64,000 nt of DNA, from assembly GCF_016583645.1 (NCBI RefSeq), contig NZ_NRRL01000021.1, positions 1 through 64,000 on the forward strand, given 5' to 3'. Below are positions 51,481 to 60,823 of this stretch, in pieces. The translations under genes and the position numbers were made by a program. The notes below the pieces were generated by a model. It ran no database searches and had not been told where the DNA came from. It saw only the letters and a list, made by a program, of their open reading frames with translations. The first letter of the stretch is position 1; every line of letters starts with the position of its first letter. Source of the DNA: Rhodovibrio sodomensis. GTDB lineage: Bacteria; Pseudomonadota; Alphaproteobacteria; Kiloniellales; Rhodovibrionaceae.

Positions 51481-52770
51481 ATGCACGACCTTAAGTGGAT
51501 CCGCGAACAGCCCGACACGTTCGACGCCGCGATGGCGCGCCGCGGGCTGGCGCCGCAGTCGCCGCGCCTGCTGGAGCTCGACCGGGAGCGCCGGCGCCTG
51601 CACCAGGACCTGCAGGAGATGCAGACCCGCCGGAACGAGGCGTCCAAGGAAATCGGCCAGCAGATGAAGGCCGGCGAGCAGGACGCCGCCGGGCGGGCGA
51701 AGCAGGAGGTCGCCGACCTGAAGCGCCGGATGGGCGAGGTCGAGGCACGCGAGCAGCAGCTGCAGGGCGAGCTGGACGACCTGCTGGCCGGCCTGCCCAA
51801 CGCCCTTGCCGACGACGTGCCGGACGGGGAAGACGACGGCGACAACGTCCTGGTGCGCAGCTGGGGCACGCCGCACACGCCCGATCCCGCCAAGCAGCAC
51901 TTCGAGCTGGGCGAGGCGACCGGCGAGATGGACTTCGAGCTGGCCGCCAAGCTGTCGGGCAGCCGGTTCGTGGTGATGAAGGGCGAGGTCGCCCGGCTGC
52001 ACCGCGCGCTGGGGCAGTTCATGGTCGACCTGCAGTCGAACGCGCACGGCTATCAGGAAGTCAATCCGCCGGTCCTGCTGCGCGACGACGCGCTCTACGG
52101 CACCGGCCAGCTGCCGAAGTTCGGCGACGACCTGTTCCGCACCACCAACGGCTTCTGGCTGTCGCCCACGGCGGAGGTGCCGCTGACCAACCTGATGGCC
52201 GACGAGATCGTCGCCGAGGGCGACCTGCCGATCCGCTACACCGCGCTCACGCTGTGCTTCCGCGCGGAGGCCGGAGCCGCCGGCAAGGACACCCGCGGCA
52301 TGCTGCGCCAGCACCAGTTCGAGAAGTGCGAGATGGTCTCGATCGCGCACCCGGACACCAGCTGGGACGAACTGGAGCGCATGGTCGGCTGCGCGGAGGC
52401 GGTGCTGCAGAAGCTGGAGCTGCCCTACCGCGTGGTCACGCTGTGCAGCGGCGACACCGGCGCGGCGGCGCGCAAGACCTACGACCTGGAGGTTTGGCTG
52501 CCGGGACAGGGGCTGTACCGGGAGATCTCCAGCTGCTCCAACACCGGCGACTACCAGGCCCGGCGGATGAAGGCGCGCTACCGCCCGGCGGAGGGCAAGG
52601 GAACGCGCTTCGTGCACACCCTGAACGGGTCCGGCATCGCCGTCGGGCGGGCGCTGATCGCGGTCCTGGAGAACCACCAGCAGCCCGACGGTAGCGTGCG
52701 CATCCCCGAAGCGTTGCGGCCCTACATGGGCGGTCGGGAGACGATCCTGGCCGGCGGGACTCCGGCATGA
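51481..52770 (+). CDS. serS: Seryl-tRNA synthetase
   Basis: This 429-residue class II synthetase has the N-terminal antiparallel coiled coil (about 30-105) that contacts the tRNA variable arm. The catalytic core shows [11 protein letters not shown] (motif region), [23 protein letters not shown] with the motif 2 Arg residues, and [15 protein letters not shown] (motif 3). The ATG at 51481 gives [10 protein letters not shown], the usual start. The stop overlaps the start of surE by four bases (ATGA). Confidence 0.97.
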   Translation: MHDLKWIREQPDTFDAAMARRGLAPQSPRLLELDRERRRLHQDLQEMQTRRNEASKEIGQQMKAGEQDAAGRAKQEVADLKRRMGEVEAREQQLQGELDDLLAGLPNALADDVPDGEDDGDNVLVRSWGTPHTPDPAKQHFELGEATGEMDFELAAKLSGSRFVVMKGEVARLHRALGQFMVDLQSNAHGYQEVNPPVLLRDDALYGTGQLPKFGDDLFRTTNGFWLSPTAEVPLTNLMADEIVAEGDLPIRYTALTLCFRAEAGAAGKDTRGMLRQHQFEKCEMVSIAHPDTSWDELERMVGCAEAVLQKLELPYRVVTLCSGDTGAAARKTYDLEVWLPGQGLYREISSCSNTGDYQARRMKARYRPAEGKGTRFVHTLNGSGIAVGRALIAVLENHQQPDGSVRIPEALRPYMGGRETILAGGTPA

Positions 52771-53552
52771 CCGGACTCAAGCCGCTCGACCTCGCCGGTG
52801 CGCGGATCCTGATCACCAACGACGACGGCGTGCACGCCCCCGGCATCCGTGTCCTGGAGGAGATCGCGCGGACGCTCTCCGACGACGTCTGGACGGTCGC
52901 GCCGGAGACCGAGCAGTCCGCCACCAGTCACTCGCTCACCGTCCGCCGCCCATTGCGCCTGCGCCAGCTGGAGCCGCGGCGCCATTCGGTCGACGGCACG
53001 CCGACCGACAGCGTGGTGGTCGCGACCGCCAAGGTGCTGGCCGACCGCAAGCCGGATCTGGTGCTGTCGGGCATCAACCTCGGCTCCAACCTGGCGGAAG
53101 ACGTGACCTACTCGGGCACGGTGGCGGCCGCGATGGAGGCGGCGCTGCTGGGCCTGCCGTCGATCGCGCTGTCGCTCAACCGGCGCGGCGACCACGACTT
53201 CCGCTGGCAGACGCCGCGGGCGCACGCGGCCCGCGTGATCCGGCAGATCTGCGCCGTCGGCTTCGGGCAGGACACGCTGGTCAACGTCAATTTCCCCGAC
53301 GTCGAGCCGGATCAGGTCCGGGGCGTGCGCGTGGTCCGGCAGGGCCGGCGCGACGTCCAGACCGAGATCGTCGAGGGCAAGGACCCGGGCGGCCGGCCGT
53401 ACGTCTGGATCGGCGACTACATGCGCGACGAGGCGCTTTCGGACGATACCGACCTGGCGGCGATCGCCGAGGGGTACGTGTCGGTGACGCCGCTGCACCT
53501 CGACTTGACCGCGCGCGATCTGATGGCCTCGCTCAGCGGGGCGTTCGACTGA
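52767..53552 (+). CDS. surE: 5'-nucleotidase SurE
   Basis: This 261-residue phosphatase dephosphorylates nucleoside monophosphates and has a role in stationary survival. The metal site is in [11 protein letters not shown] near the start, followed by [11 protein letters not shown] and [22 protein letters not shown] with the Asn and Ser ligands. It overlaps serS and is followed after 27 bases by pcm and then the NlpD-like gene, the classic surE-pcm-nlpD order, here without rpoS as normal for alphaproteobacteria. Confidence 0.95.
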   Translation: MTGLKPLDLAGARILITNDDGVHAPGIRVLEEIARTLSDDVWTVAPETEQSATSHSLTVRRPLRLRQLEPRRHSVDGTPTDSVVVATAKVLADRKPDLVLSGINLGSNLAEDVTYSGTVAAAMEAALLGLPSIALSLNRRGDHDFRWQTPRAHAARVIRQICAVGFGQDTLVNVNFPDVEPDQVRGVRVVRQGRRDVQTEIVEGKDPGGRPYVWIGDYMRDEALSDDTDLAAIAEGYVSVTPLHLDLTARDLMASLSGAFD

Positions 53553-53579
53553 ACCACGCCGAGCGGGGTAGGCACCGAC

Positions 53580-54254
53580 GTGAGCCTGGCGGCGCGCAAG
53601 ATCCGACTGGTCATGCAGTTGCGGCAGACGGGTGTGATCGACACCGCCGTCCTGTCCGCCATCGAGCGGATCCCGCGCGAGGGGTTCGTGCCCGAGGCGT
53701 TCCAGGACCGCGCCTACGAGAACATCACCCTGCCGATCGGCCAGGGCCAGACGCTGAGCCAGCCGCAGGTCGTCGCCAAGATGACCCAGGCGCTGAAGGC
53801 CGACCGACGGATGAAGGTGCTCGAGATCGGCACCGGCTCCGGCTACCAGACGGCCGTGTTGGCCAGGCTGTGCCGGCGGGTCTATTCGATCGAACGCTAC
53901 CGGGAGTTGCTGCAGACGGCAGAGCGGCGGCTGTCCGATCTGCGGGTGCACAACGTCACCACCCGGGTCGGCGACGGCTGGCAGGGCTGGCGCGAGCAGG
54001 CGCCGTTCCAGCGGATCATCGTGACCGCCGCGGCGACCAGTCTGCCGGACCGGCTGATCGACCAGCTGGGGCCCGGCGGCATCATGGTCTGCCCGGTCGG
54101 CGCGGAAAGCCGGGTGCAGCGGCTGATGCGGATCAGCCGCGACGACGCCGGCGGCGTCCACGAGGAAGATCTGGGCGAAGTGCGTTTCGTGCCGCTGGTG
54201 GCGGGCCTGCCGCAGGACCAATCGCGCGCGGCGGGTGGATCGCGGCGCGGATGA
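53580..54254 (+). CDS. pcm: Protein-L-isoaspartate O-methyltransferase
   Basis: This 224-residue repair enzyme methylates isoaspartyl residues in damaged proteins. The SAM motif I is VLEIGTGSGYQTAVLA, motif VYSIERY follows, and IPREGFVPEAF at the start and TAAATSLPDRLIDQLGPGG later complete the family pattern. This is the canonical Pcm in the window because of the GTGSG motif and the surE neighbourhood. The start is GTG at 53580. A short basic tail follows. Confidence 0.93.
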   Translation: MSLAARKIRLVMQLRQTGVIDTAVLSAIERIPREGFVPEAFQDRAYENITLPIGQGQTLSQPQVVAKMTQALKADRRMKVLEIGTGSGYQTAVLARLCRRVYSIERYRELLQTAERRLSDLRVHNVTTRVGDGWQGWREQAPFQRIIVTAAATSLPDRLIDQLGPGGIMVCPVGAESRVQRLMRISRDDAGGVHEEDLGEVRFVPLVAGLPQDQSRAAGGSRRG

Positions 54255-54307
54255 CTGTCAGGAGAAGACCGATCGACACCACGGATGCGCCGGGAGGCGC
54301 GGCGGCG

Positions 54308-55636
54308 ATGCGCCGGTTTCGTCCAGCCCGTCCGCTGATCCTGGCCGCGGCCGTCGCGCTTGCACTCAGCGCGTGCGCGCGCTCCGGCCCGCCGGCACCG
54401 GTGGTCTATGGCAGCGGCGGGCCCGCGCAAAGCCAGTCGACCGGCAGCGAGAGCCGGGGCGGCAACGACGGCTCGGGCGGCCGCGCGACGCAGTCCAGCC
54501 GCGACACTGGCAGCCAGCCGGCCAGTCAGGCCGAGCGCCGGAACGCGCAGGCTGGCCCGTCGCAGGCCCGCGTCAACTGGGCGCGCACCGGGCGTGCCGG
54601 CATCCACACGGTGGACAAAGGCGACAGCGTCTATGGCCTTGCCCGGCGCTATCAGGTGCCGATCCGCGCGATCATCGACGCCAACGACCTGGAGCCGCCG
54701 TACACGCTCTACGTCGGCCAGGAACTGCGGATTCCAGTGCCGCGCCGCCACGTGGTGGAGCGCGGCGACACGGTCTACGGCATCTCGCGCGCCTACGGCG
54801 TCGACATGAGCGAGCTGACCCGGCTGAACGATATCCAGCCGCCCTATAGGATCACGCCGGGGCAGGTGCTGGTGATCCCCGGCACCGGCCGCGACGCCGC
54901 ACCGACCCGCACCGCTGCCGGCGATGATGCGAGCGCGTCCGAGCGCGGCACCGCCGAGCCGTCACAGCAGGGCGCGCCGGCGTCCGATGGTACGACGCAG
55001 CAGGCCGAACGGGCGCCGCGGCGGGACGCGCAGGACGCCGAACAGGCGCAGGCGATCGCACGGCTGCCGGATGCCCCCGCGGGCACGCCAACCCCACCGC
55101 AGCCGCCGGCCCGTAAGGCCGACACCGCGGGCCGGACCCAGACCGCGGCGCGCACGCAGACCAGCGCGCCCGAGCGTCAGGCCAGCACGCAAGCCGCCGC
55201 GGCGCCGCAGCCGAAAAGCATCCCGCAGCCGCCGCCGCGTGCGGAGGCGCGGTTCCTGTGGCCCGTGCGCGGCAAGGTGCTGTCCAGCTTCGGCCCGCTG
55301 GACGGCGGTCTGCACAACGACGGCATCAACATCGCCGCGCCCGCCGGCACGCCGGTCAAGGCGGCGGAAAACGGTGTGGTCGCCTACGTCGGGAACGAGC
55401 TGCGCGGCTTCGGCAACCTGTTGTTGATCAAGCACGCCGACGGCTGGGTCACCGCCTACGCCCACACCCAGGAGATCCTGGTCGGCTACGGCGAACAGGT
55501 ACGTCGCGGCCAGCTGGTCGCCCGGGTCGGCGCCACCGGTTCGGTCTCGGAACCCCAGCTGCACTTCGAGGTCCGCAAGGGCTCCAAGGCCAAGAACCCG
55601 GCCCAGCTCCTGGGCAGCCAGCAGGCGGCGCGGTAG
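54308..55636 (+). CDS. nlpD: NlpD-like lipoprotein: two LysM and degenerate M23 domains
   Basis: This 442-residue protein begins with a lipoprotein signal ending in LSAC, so it is likely anchored in the outer membrane. Two LysM domains (about 98-145 and 148-192) bind peptidoglycan, and an M23 LytM domain occupies about 315-437. In that domain the HxH motif is QLH rather than HLH and the first motif is HNDGIN, so zinc ligands are missing; such proteins activate amidases instead of cutting wall. GGGAGG precedes the ATG at 54308. An upstream ATG at 54251 is possible but would bury the signal peptide. Confidence 0.88.
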   Translation: MRRFRPARPLILAAAVALALSACARSGPPAPVVYGSGGPAQSQSTGSESRGGNDGSGGRATQSSRDTGSQPASQAERRNAQAGPSQARVNWARTGRAGIHTVDKGDSVYGLARRYQVPIRAIIDANDLEPPYTLYVGQELRIPVPRRHVVERGDTVYGISRAYGVDMSELTRLNDIQPPYRITPGQVLVIPGTGRDAAPTRTAAGDDASASERGTAEPSQQGAPASDGTTQQAERAPRRDAQDAEQAQAIARLPDAPAGTPTPPQPPARKADTAGRTQTAARTQTSAPERQASTQAAAAPQPKSIPQPPPRAEARFLWPVRGKVLSSFGPLDGGLHNDGINIAAPAGTPVKAAENGVVAYVGNELRGFGNLLLIKHADGWVTAYAHTQEILVGYGEQVRRGQLVARVGATGSVSEPQLHFEVRKGSKAKNPAQLLGSQQAAR

Positions 55637-55670
55637 GGATGTCCCAGAGTCTGTCTGGCAGCCGCCGATT

Positions 55671-55696
55671 CCCTCTCCCCTCAAGGCAGAGGGGCC
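55671..55696. repeat. Short CCCTCTCC palindrome (family 2)
   Basis: CCCTCTCCCCT and AGGCAGAGGGG form a short imperfect hairpin between two convergent genes (nlpD and the DUF815 ATPase). It may help end both transcripts. Confidence 0.4.
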
Positions 55697-55739
55697 CGCT
55701 TCAACGCCGAGCTCACTACCGACAAGGTTGGGATCGGCG

Positions 55740-56606
55740 TCAATCCAGCCGCTGGCCCATCCGGCCCGCCAGGTCCTGGATGTATTGCCAGGCGACGCGG
55801 CCGGAGCGGGCGCCGCGGGTGGTCGCCCATTCCTTGGCCTCGGCGTGCAGGGTCGCGCGGTCGATTTCCAGGCCGTAGCGCTCGGCGTAGCCTTCGACCA
55901 TCGCGAGGTAGGTGTCCTGGTCGCAGTTGTGGAAGCCGAGCCACAGGCCGAACCGGTCGGACAGCGAGACCTTTTCCTCGACCGCTTCCGACGGGTTGAT
56001 CGCGCTGGAGCGCTCGTTCTCGATCATGTCGCGCGGCATCAGGTGCCGACGGTTCGACGTCGCATAGAACAGCACGTTGTCCGGCCGGCCTTCGACGCCG
56101 CCTTCGAGCACCGCCTTGAGCGACTTGTAACTGCTGTCCTGCAGGTCGAACGACAGGTCGTCGCAGAACAGCAGGCAGCGCCGGTCAGATCCGGCGAGGC
56201 CGTGCAGGAGCCGGGGCAGGGTCGGGATCTCCTCGCGGTGGATCTCGATCAGCGCCAGGGGGCTGCCGTCGATCGCCTGGTTCACGGCCGCATGCACGGC
56301 CTTGACCAGCGAGGACTTACCCATGCCCCGGGCCCCCCATAGCAGCGCGTTGTTGGCCGGCAGGCCGCGGGCAAACCGTTCCGTGTTGGCGTAGAGCTGG
56401 TCCGCCTGCCGGTCGACCCCGCGCAACAGGTCGAGCGCGACCCGGTTGACCTTCGCCACCGGCTGCAGGGCCTCCCGTTCGGCCTGCCAGACGAAGGCGT
56501 CGGCGCCGGTCGGCTCCAGCCGGCCGGCGGGCGGCGGGCTCATCCGTTCCAGCGCGTCGGCGATACGGGTCAACAGGTGCAGCTTCGGATCGGCGTCGTT
56601 CGGCAT
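55740..56606 (-). CDS. DUF815 family AAA ATPase
   Basis: This 288-residue ATPase has Walker A GARGMGKSSL near residue 92 and Walker B LLFCDDLSFD, followed by ATSNRRHL and DRFGLWLGF, the typical pattern of DUF815 proteins. These are conserved AAA ATPases of unknown function. It lies on the minus strand between nlpD and yajC and is divergent from yajC, sharing a 190-base intergenic region. The alphaproteobacterial genome neighbourhood suggests a link with envelope biogenesis only by position. Confidence 0.88.
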   Translation of the reverse strand: MPNDADPKLHLLTRIADALERMSPPPAGRLEPTGADAFVWQAEREALQPVAKVNRVALDLLRGVDRQADQLYANTERFARGLPANNALLWGARGMGKSSLVKAVHAAVNQAIDGSPLALIEIHREEIPTLPRLLHGLAGSDRRCLLFCDDLSFDLQDSSYKSLKAVLEGGVEGRPDNVLFYATSNRRHLMPRDMIENERSSAINPSEAVEEKVSLSDRFGLWLGFHNCDQDTYLAMVEGYAERYGLEIDRATLHAEAKEWATTRGARSGRVAWQYIQDLAGRMGQRLD

Positions 56607-56735
56607 GGCGGGTCACTCGTCTGGGTGGGGCCGGCGGCTGGGGAGCCGGCAGGTGGTCCAGCGCGGGCTAGCGGCTGGCGCGCGGACGCTAGCCGGGGCC
56701 TCGCGGAGCGTCAATTTGCGCGGGTGGGACGCTCA

Positions 56736-56763
56736 TTGCATTCCGTCGCTTGGCCGTTATAGT
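56736..56763 (+). promoter_or_regulatory. Candidate promoter of yajC-secDF
   Basis: TTGCAT (56736-56741) and TATAGT (56758-56763) are 16 bases apart. Transcription would start about 30 bases before the yajC ATG. GAGAGGGAG provides the ribosome binding site. Confidence 0.5.
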
Positions 56764-56797
56764 CCGCGCGAATTCGCGTCCTCGAGAGGGAGATTCC

Positions 56798-57400
56798 ATG
56801 CTCATCAGTCCGGCCCACGCGCAGGCCGCCGGTGGCGACGGCGGGGGCCTCCTCGTCCAGCTGCTACCGATCATTCTCATCTTCGTGGTGTTTTACTTCC
56901 TGCTGATCCGCCCCCAGCAGAAGCGCATGAAGGACCACCGCAACATGGTCGCCAACCTGCGCCGCGGCGACCGGATCGTCACCAGCGGCGGCCTGATCGG
57001 CCAGGTCAACAAGGTGGTGAACGAGAACGAAATCCAGGTCGAGATCGCCGAGGACGTGCGCGTACGCATGGTCCGGAACAACGTCCAGGAAGTGCTCTCC
57101 AAGACCGAGCCCGCGCAGGGCGAAAGCGCCCAGAATCAGCAGCCCGCGAACGAGCAGGGCGGCGTCAAGGGCATGCTGGGTAAGCTGCTGGGCGGCGGCT
57201 TGACCGGCAACCAGGCGTCGAACCAGGCCAGCACCACGTCGTCCGACAGCGGCGACAAGAGTTCCGGCACGACCAAGGGCGGGGCGTCTTCCTCCAGCTC
57301 CGGCAAGTCGTCGTCGGGCGGCGGTCAAAGCAAGGCGTCTTCGTCAGGTAGCGGGCAGAACAAGTCCTCCACCTCCGGCGGCAATCAGAAGAAGAGCTAG
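56798..57400 (+). CDS. yajC: Preprotein translocase accessory subunit YajC, extended tail
   Basis: This Sec accessory subunit has one membrane helix (LVQLLPIILIFVVFYFLLIRP, in a signal-anchor position) followed by the conserved QQKRMKDHRNMVANLRRGDRIVT and VTSGGLIGQV blocks. E. coli YajC has about 110 residues; here the protein has 200 because of a Ser/Gly/Lys-rich tail after about residue 115. ATG 56798 follows GAGAGGGAG. It precedes secD and secF, its usual partners. Confidence 0.92.
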   Translation: MLISPAHAQAAGGDGGGLLVQLLPIILIFVVFYFLLIRPQQKRMKDHRNMVANLRRGDRIVTSGGLIGQVNKVVNENEIQVEIAEDVRVRMVRNNVQEVLSKTEPAQGESAQNQQPANEQGGVKGMLGKLLGGGLTGNQASNQASTTSSDSGDKSSGTTKGGASSSSSGKSSSGGGQSKASSSGSGQNKSSTSGGNQKKS

Positions 57401-57605
57401 CGATCCGGGTGCCGGCCGCGCGCGTCCAACAGACGCGCGCCTGCGCCGGGCCCGCGCGCCGATGTTCGGAAATGCGGTCCGGTCGACGGCGCACGCGCGA
57501 ACGCCTTTGAACACGGCGTCGGCGCGGGACGGGCCCGCGGCACCCGCAGCCGCCCTTCCGGGACCGGGCCCGCCGGTCCCCAACGGAACCTAGAGAACCG
57601 ACCCG
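57401..57605. other. GC-rich intergenic region with hairpin, yajC-secD
   Basis: GCGCGCGTC (57418-57426) pairs perfectly with GACGCGCGC (57432-57440) around a five-base loop, and more GC-rich pairing is possible downstream. No gene is supported. The spacing of 205 bases to secD is longer than usual and may separate expression. Confidence 0.4.
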
Positions 57606-59174
57606 ATGCTTCAGATCCCGATCTGGCAGAGAGTGCTGATTTTCGTGGTGCTGCTCGCGGGGCTGGCGTTCGCCGCCCCGAACCTGTTGAGCGAGCAGCG
57701 CGCGCGCAGCCTGCCGGACTGGCTGCCCAACCAGCAGATCAACCTGGGCCTGGACCTGCAGGGCGGCAGCTACCTGCTGCTCGAGGTGCAGACCGACGCC
57801 GTCATCCAGGACCAGCTGAACAATCTGGTCGAGACGCTGCGCGAGAACCTGCGCAGCGAGCGGATCGGTTATCGCAACCTGGGGATCAGCGACGGCGAGG
57901 CGGTGACCTTCACCCTGACCAACCCGCAAGCCAGCCGCGAGCAGGTCGAGAGCATCGTCCAGGAGCTGGGCCAGGACGTCACGGTCGAGTTCGGCGACGG
58001 CGGCCAGGTCACGGTCGACTACACCGAAGCCGCCACCAGCGAGCGCGTGCGCAACGCCGTCACCCAGTCGATCGAGATCGTCCGCCGCCGGATCAACGAG
58101 ACCGGCGTGCGCGAGCCCACGATCCAACGCCAGGGCGACCACCGGATCGTCGTCCAGCTGCCGGGCATCAACAACCCGGAGCGGATGAAGGATATCCTGG
58201 GGAGAACCGCGCGCCTGACCTTCCGCATGGTGGAGCAGGGCACCAACCCGGCCAACCCGCCCCCGGGGACAGAGGTGCTGCCCGACGACGACACGGGTCC
58301 GAACGGCCAGCCGGTACGCCGGTACGTGGTCGAGAAACGCATCATGGTGTCCGGTGAGAACCTGACCGACGCGCAGCCGACCTTCCAGCAGGGCCAACCG
58401 GTCGTCTCCTTCAGCTTCGACACCGTCGGGGCCAAGCGCTTTGCCGAGGCGACGCAGGAGAACGTCGGCCGGCCGTTCGCGATCGTGCTCGACGGCAAGG
58501 TAATCTCCGCCCCGGTGATCCGGGAGCCGATCCTGGGCGGCCAGGGCGTGATCTCCGGCGACTTCACGGTACAGCAGGCCAACGACCTCGCGCTGCTGCT
58601 GCGCGCCGGCGCGCTGCCGGCGCCGCTGACGATCGTCGAGGAGCGCACCGTCGGCCCGGGCCTGGGCGCCGATTCGATCCGCGCCGGGGCCATGGCGTCC
58701 GTGTTCGCCCTGATCGCGGTGATCGCCTTCATGGCGGTGATCTACGGGCTGTTCGGCGTCCTCGCGAACGTGGCCCTGCTCGGCAATCTGATCTTGATCG
58801 TGGGCGCGCTCTCCGGGCTACAGGCGACCCTGACCTTGCCCGGCATCGCCGGCATCGTGCTGACGCTGGGCATGGCGGTCGACGCGAACGTGCTGGTATT
58901 CGAGCGCATCCGCGAGGAGGAGCGGAACTTCAAGGGCATGATCGCGGCCGTCGACGCCGGCTACCGGCGCGCGCTGGTGACCATTTTCGACGCCAACATC
59001 ACCACGCTGATTGCGGCCTTGATCCTGTACTACTTCGGCTCCGGTCCGATTAAGGGCTTCGCGGTGACGCTGGCGATCGGGCTGGTCACGTCGATGTTCA
59101 CGGCGATCATGGTGACCCGCCTGATGGTGGCGACGTGGCTGCGCAGCCGCCGGCCGCAGACATTGCCGATCTGA
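57606..59174 (+). CDS. secD: Protein translocase subunit SecD
   Basis: This 522-residue membrane protein uses the proton gradient to pull proteins through SecYEG together with SecF. The first helix is at about residues 9-27, followed by a large periplasmic P1 region that begins NLGLDLQGGSYLLLEV. The remaining five helices include GADSIRAGAMASVFALIAVIAFM and the TLGMAVDANVLVFERIREE motif with its conserved Asp. Length is close to standard. Confidence 0.96.
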   Translation: MLQIPIWQRVLIFVVLLAGLAFAAPNLLSEQRARSLPDWLPNQQINLGLDLQGGSYLLLEVQTDAVIQDQLNNLVETLRENLRSERIGYRNLGISDGEAVTFTLTNPQASREQVESIVQELGQDVTVEFGDGGQVTVDYTEAATSERVRNAVTQSIEIVRRRINETGVREPTIQRQGDHRIVVQLPGINNPERMKDILGRTARLTFRMVEQGTNPANPPPGTEVLPDDDTGPNGQPVRRYVVEKRIMVSGENLTDAQPTFQQGQPVVSFSFDTVGAKRFAEATQENVGRPFAIVLDGKVISAPVIREPILGGQGVISGDFTVQQANDLALLLRAGALPAPLTIVEERTVGPGLGADSIRAGAMASVFALIAVIAFMAVIYGLFGVLANVALLGNLILIVGALSGLQATLTLPGIAGIVLTLGMAVDANVLVFERIREEERNFKGMIAAVDAGYRRALVTIFDANITTLIAALILYYFGSGPIKGFAVTLAIGLVTSMFTAIMVTRLMVATWLRSRRPQTLPI

Positions 59175-59211
59175 CGCCCGCGGCGGCGCGTTTTAAGGAG
59201 CAGATACGACC

Positions 59212-60177
59212 ATGGCCCTCGTGAAGCGCTTCCCGATCGAACCGCGATTCGACTTCGCCGGTAAGCGCAGAATCACCCTCGGCGTCTCGACCGTGCTGAT
59301 GGTGTTGTCGATCATCGCGGTCGGCGTGCTGGGGCTCAACCTTGGCGTCGATTTCCGTGGTGGCATCGTGATGGAGATCCAGACCAAGGCCGAGACGGCG
59401 GACGTTCAGGCGATCCGGAGCGAGATGAACGACCTCGGCCTGGGCGACGTGACCATTCAGCGCTTCGGCGAGCCCAACGTCGTGCGCTTGCAGGTGCAGG
59501 AGCAAGAAGGCGGCGCCCAAGCGCAGCAGGCGGCGATCGAGAGGATCCGGAACGCGCTCGACGCGCGGGTGGCCCAATGGCGCAGGGTCGAGTTCGTCGG
59601 ACCCGCCGTCGGCGAGGAGTTGAAGCAGGCGGGCATGATGGCCACGGGCCTGGCCCTGCTCGCGATGGCGCTGTACATCTGGTTCCGGTTCGAGTGGCAG
59701 TTCGCCGCCGCCGGACTCTCGGCGCTGGTGCACGATCTCGTGCTGACCTTGGGCTTCTTCGCGGTCACGCAGTTGGAATTCAACCTGGGCACGGTGGCCG
59801 CCGTGCTGACGATCGCCGGCTATTCGATCAACGACACCGTGGTGATCTTCGACCGGGTGCGCGAAATCCTGCGCAAGTACAAGCGCAAGGCGATGCCGGA
59901 GCTGATCAATCTCTCGCTGAACTCGACCTTGACGCGCACGCTGCTCACCTCCGGCACCACGCTGATCGCGCTGTTCGCGCTGGCGATCTTCGGCGGGACG
60001 GTGATCCGCTCGTTTACCTGGGCGCTGATCTTCGGCGTGGCCGTGGGTACATATTCCTCGGTCGGCTTTGGCACGCCGCTATTGATGCTGTTCGGGGTCA
60101 AGCCATCGACCGTGACGGTGACCCAAGAGACCGACAAGGAAGCCGCGGCACGCGTCAGCGGGCAGGGCGGCAACTAG
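59212..60177 (+). CDS. secF: Protein translocase subunit SecF
   Basis: This 321-residue partner of SecD has the matching six-helix design. Family blocks are LNLGVDFRGGIVMEI (periplasmic start), the first-loop helix GPAVGEELKQAGMMAT, and GYSINDTVVIFDRVRE with the conserved acidic residue. ATG 59212 follows AAGGAG. The stop codon overlaps the first base of a mosaic palindrome (60176-60225). Confidence 0.96.
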   Translation: MALVKRFPIEPRFDFAGKRRITLGVSTVLMVLSIIAVGVLGLNLGVDFRGGIVMEIQTKAETADVQAIRSEMNDLGLGDVTIQRFGEPNVVRLQVQEQEGGAQAQQAAIERIRNALDARVAQWRRVEFVGPAVGEELKQAGMMATGLALLAMALYIWFRFEWQFAAAGLSALVHDLVLTLGFFAVTQLEFNLGTVAAVLTIAGYSINDTVVIFDRVREILRKYKRKAMPELINLSLNSTLTRTLLTSGTTLIALFALAIFGGTVIRSFTWALIFGVAVGTYSSVGFGTPLLMLFGVKPSTVTVTQETDKEAAARVSGQGGN

Positions 60178-60287
60178 AGCAGAATCGATGAAGATCGGGT
60201 CGATCTTCATCGTCAATCTTGCTCTAACTGCTTGAATAGAGAGCAAGGGTCAGCTGAAAGGTGGTTCCACCTTTCAGCCTCTTGCCC
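60176..60287. repeat. Mosaic palindromic element (RIME-like), copy 2
   Basis: AGAGCA with TGCTCT encloses GATGAAGATCG/CGATCTTCATC (60176-60225). The next unit is GCTGAAAGGTGG/CCACCTTTCAGC (60253-60278), flanked by GCAAGGG and CTTGCCC. Both units match parts of the element at 40295-40406 in reverse order. It forms the end of the secF transcript. Confidence 0.65.
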
Positions 60288-60362
60288 TAGACCCGGCCCC
60301 GCCCGCGCGCCATCTGTCCGGGCAGGTGTAGAACCGCAAGCACGCCCCGAGGGAAACGCGCC

Positions 60363-60737
60363 ATGGACGTCACGCCTGACCTGCCGCAGGGCAAGCAGAT
60401 CGTGCAGAGCTACGGCGACGGCCGTTTCACGATCTCCGGTCAAAGCTACGCGGGCTCGGTCCTGGTGTTCGCCGACCGGGTCGTGGCCTGGCCGGTCGGC
60501 AGCTTCGAGGAGGTGACGCCGGAGAGCCTGCAGGCGGTCACCGACCCGGAGGCCGACATCGGCGTGCTGCTCCTCGGCTGCGGGCAGCGCATGCAGTTGG
60601 TGACCAGCGCCCTGCGCGACCCGGTGCGCGAGGCCGGCGTGGTGATCGAGCCGATGGATACCGGTGCAGCCGCGCGCACCTTCAACGTCCTCATGATGGA
60701 AGAACGCCGGGTGGCGGCCGCACTGCTGGCGGTATGA
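60363..60737 (+). CDS. Mth938-like domain protein
   Basis: This 124-residue protein belongs to the Mth938/NDUFAF3-type family. Recognisable blocks are SYAGSVLVFADRVVAWPV, a DIGVLLLGCG stretch and GAAARTFNVLMMEERRVAAALL at the end. Human NDUFAF3 is a complex I assembly factor, but the function of bacterial members is unclear; many lie beside secF in alphaproteobacteria, as here. It is convergent with trpE. Confidence 0.88.
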   Translation: MDVTPDLPQGKQIVQSYGDGRFTISGQSYAGSVLVFADRVVAWPVGSFEEVTPESLQAVTDPEADIGVLLLGCGQRMQLVTSALRDPVREAGVVIEPMDTGAAARTFNVLMMEERRVAAALLAV

Positions 60738-60751
60738 GGCTTCCACCAATC

Positions 60752-60797
60752 CCTAAAACTATCCCCTCTCCGCCACTGGGAGGAGGGGGATAGCTTC
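60752..60797. repeat. CCCTCTCC/GGAGGGGG palindrome (family 2)
   Basis: CTATCCCCTCTCC pairs with GGAGGGGGATAG on either side of a short GCCACT centre. It lies between two convergent genes and can serve as a bidirectional terminator, though no clear T-run is present. Confidence 0.55.
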
Positions 60798-60823
60798 ACT
60801 GGCGCCCCAGCAGACGCAACAGC

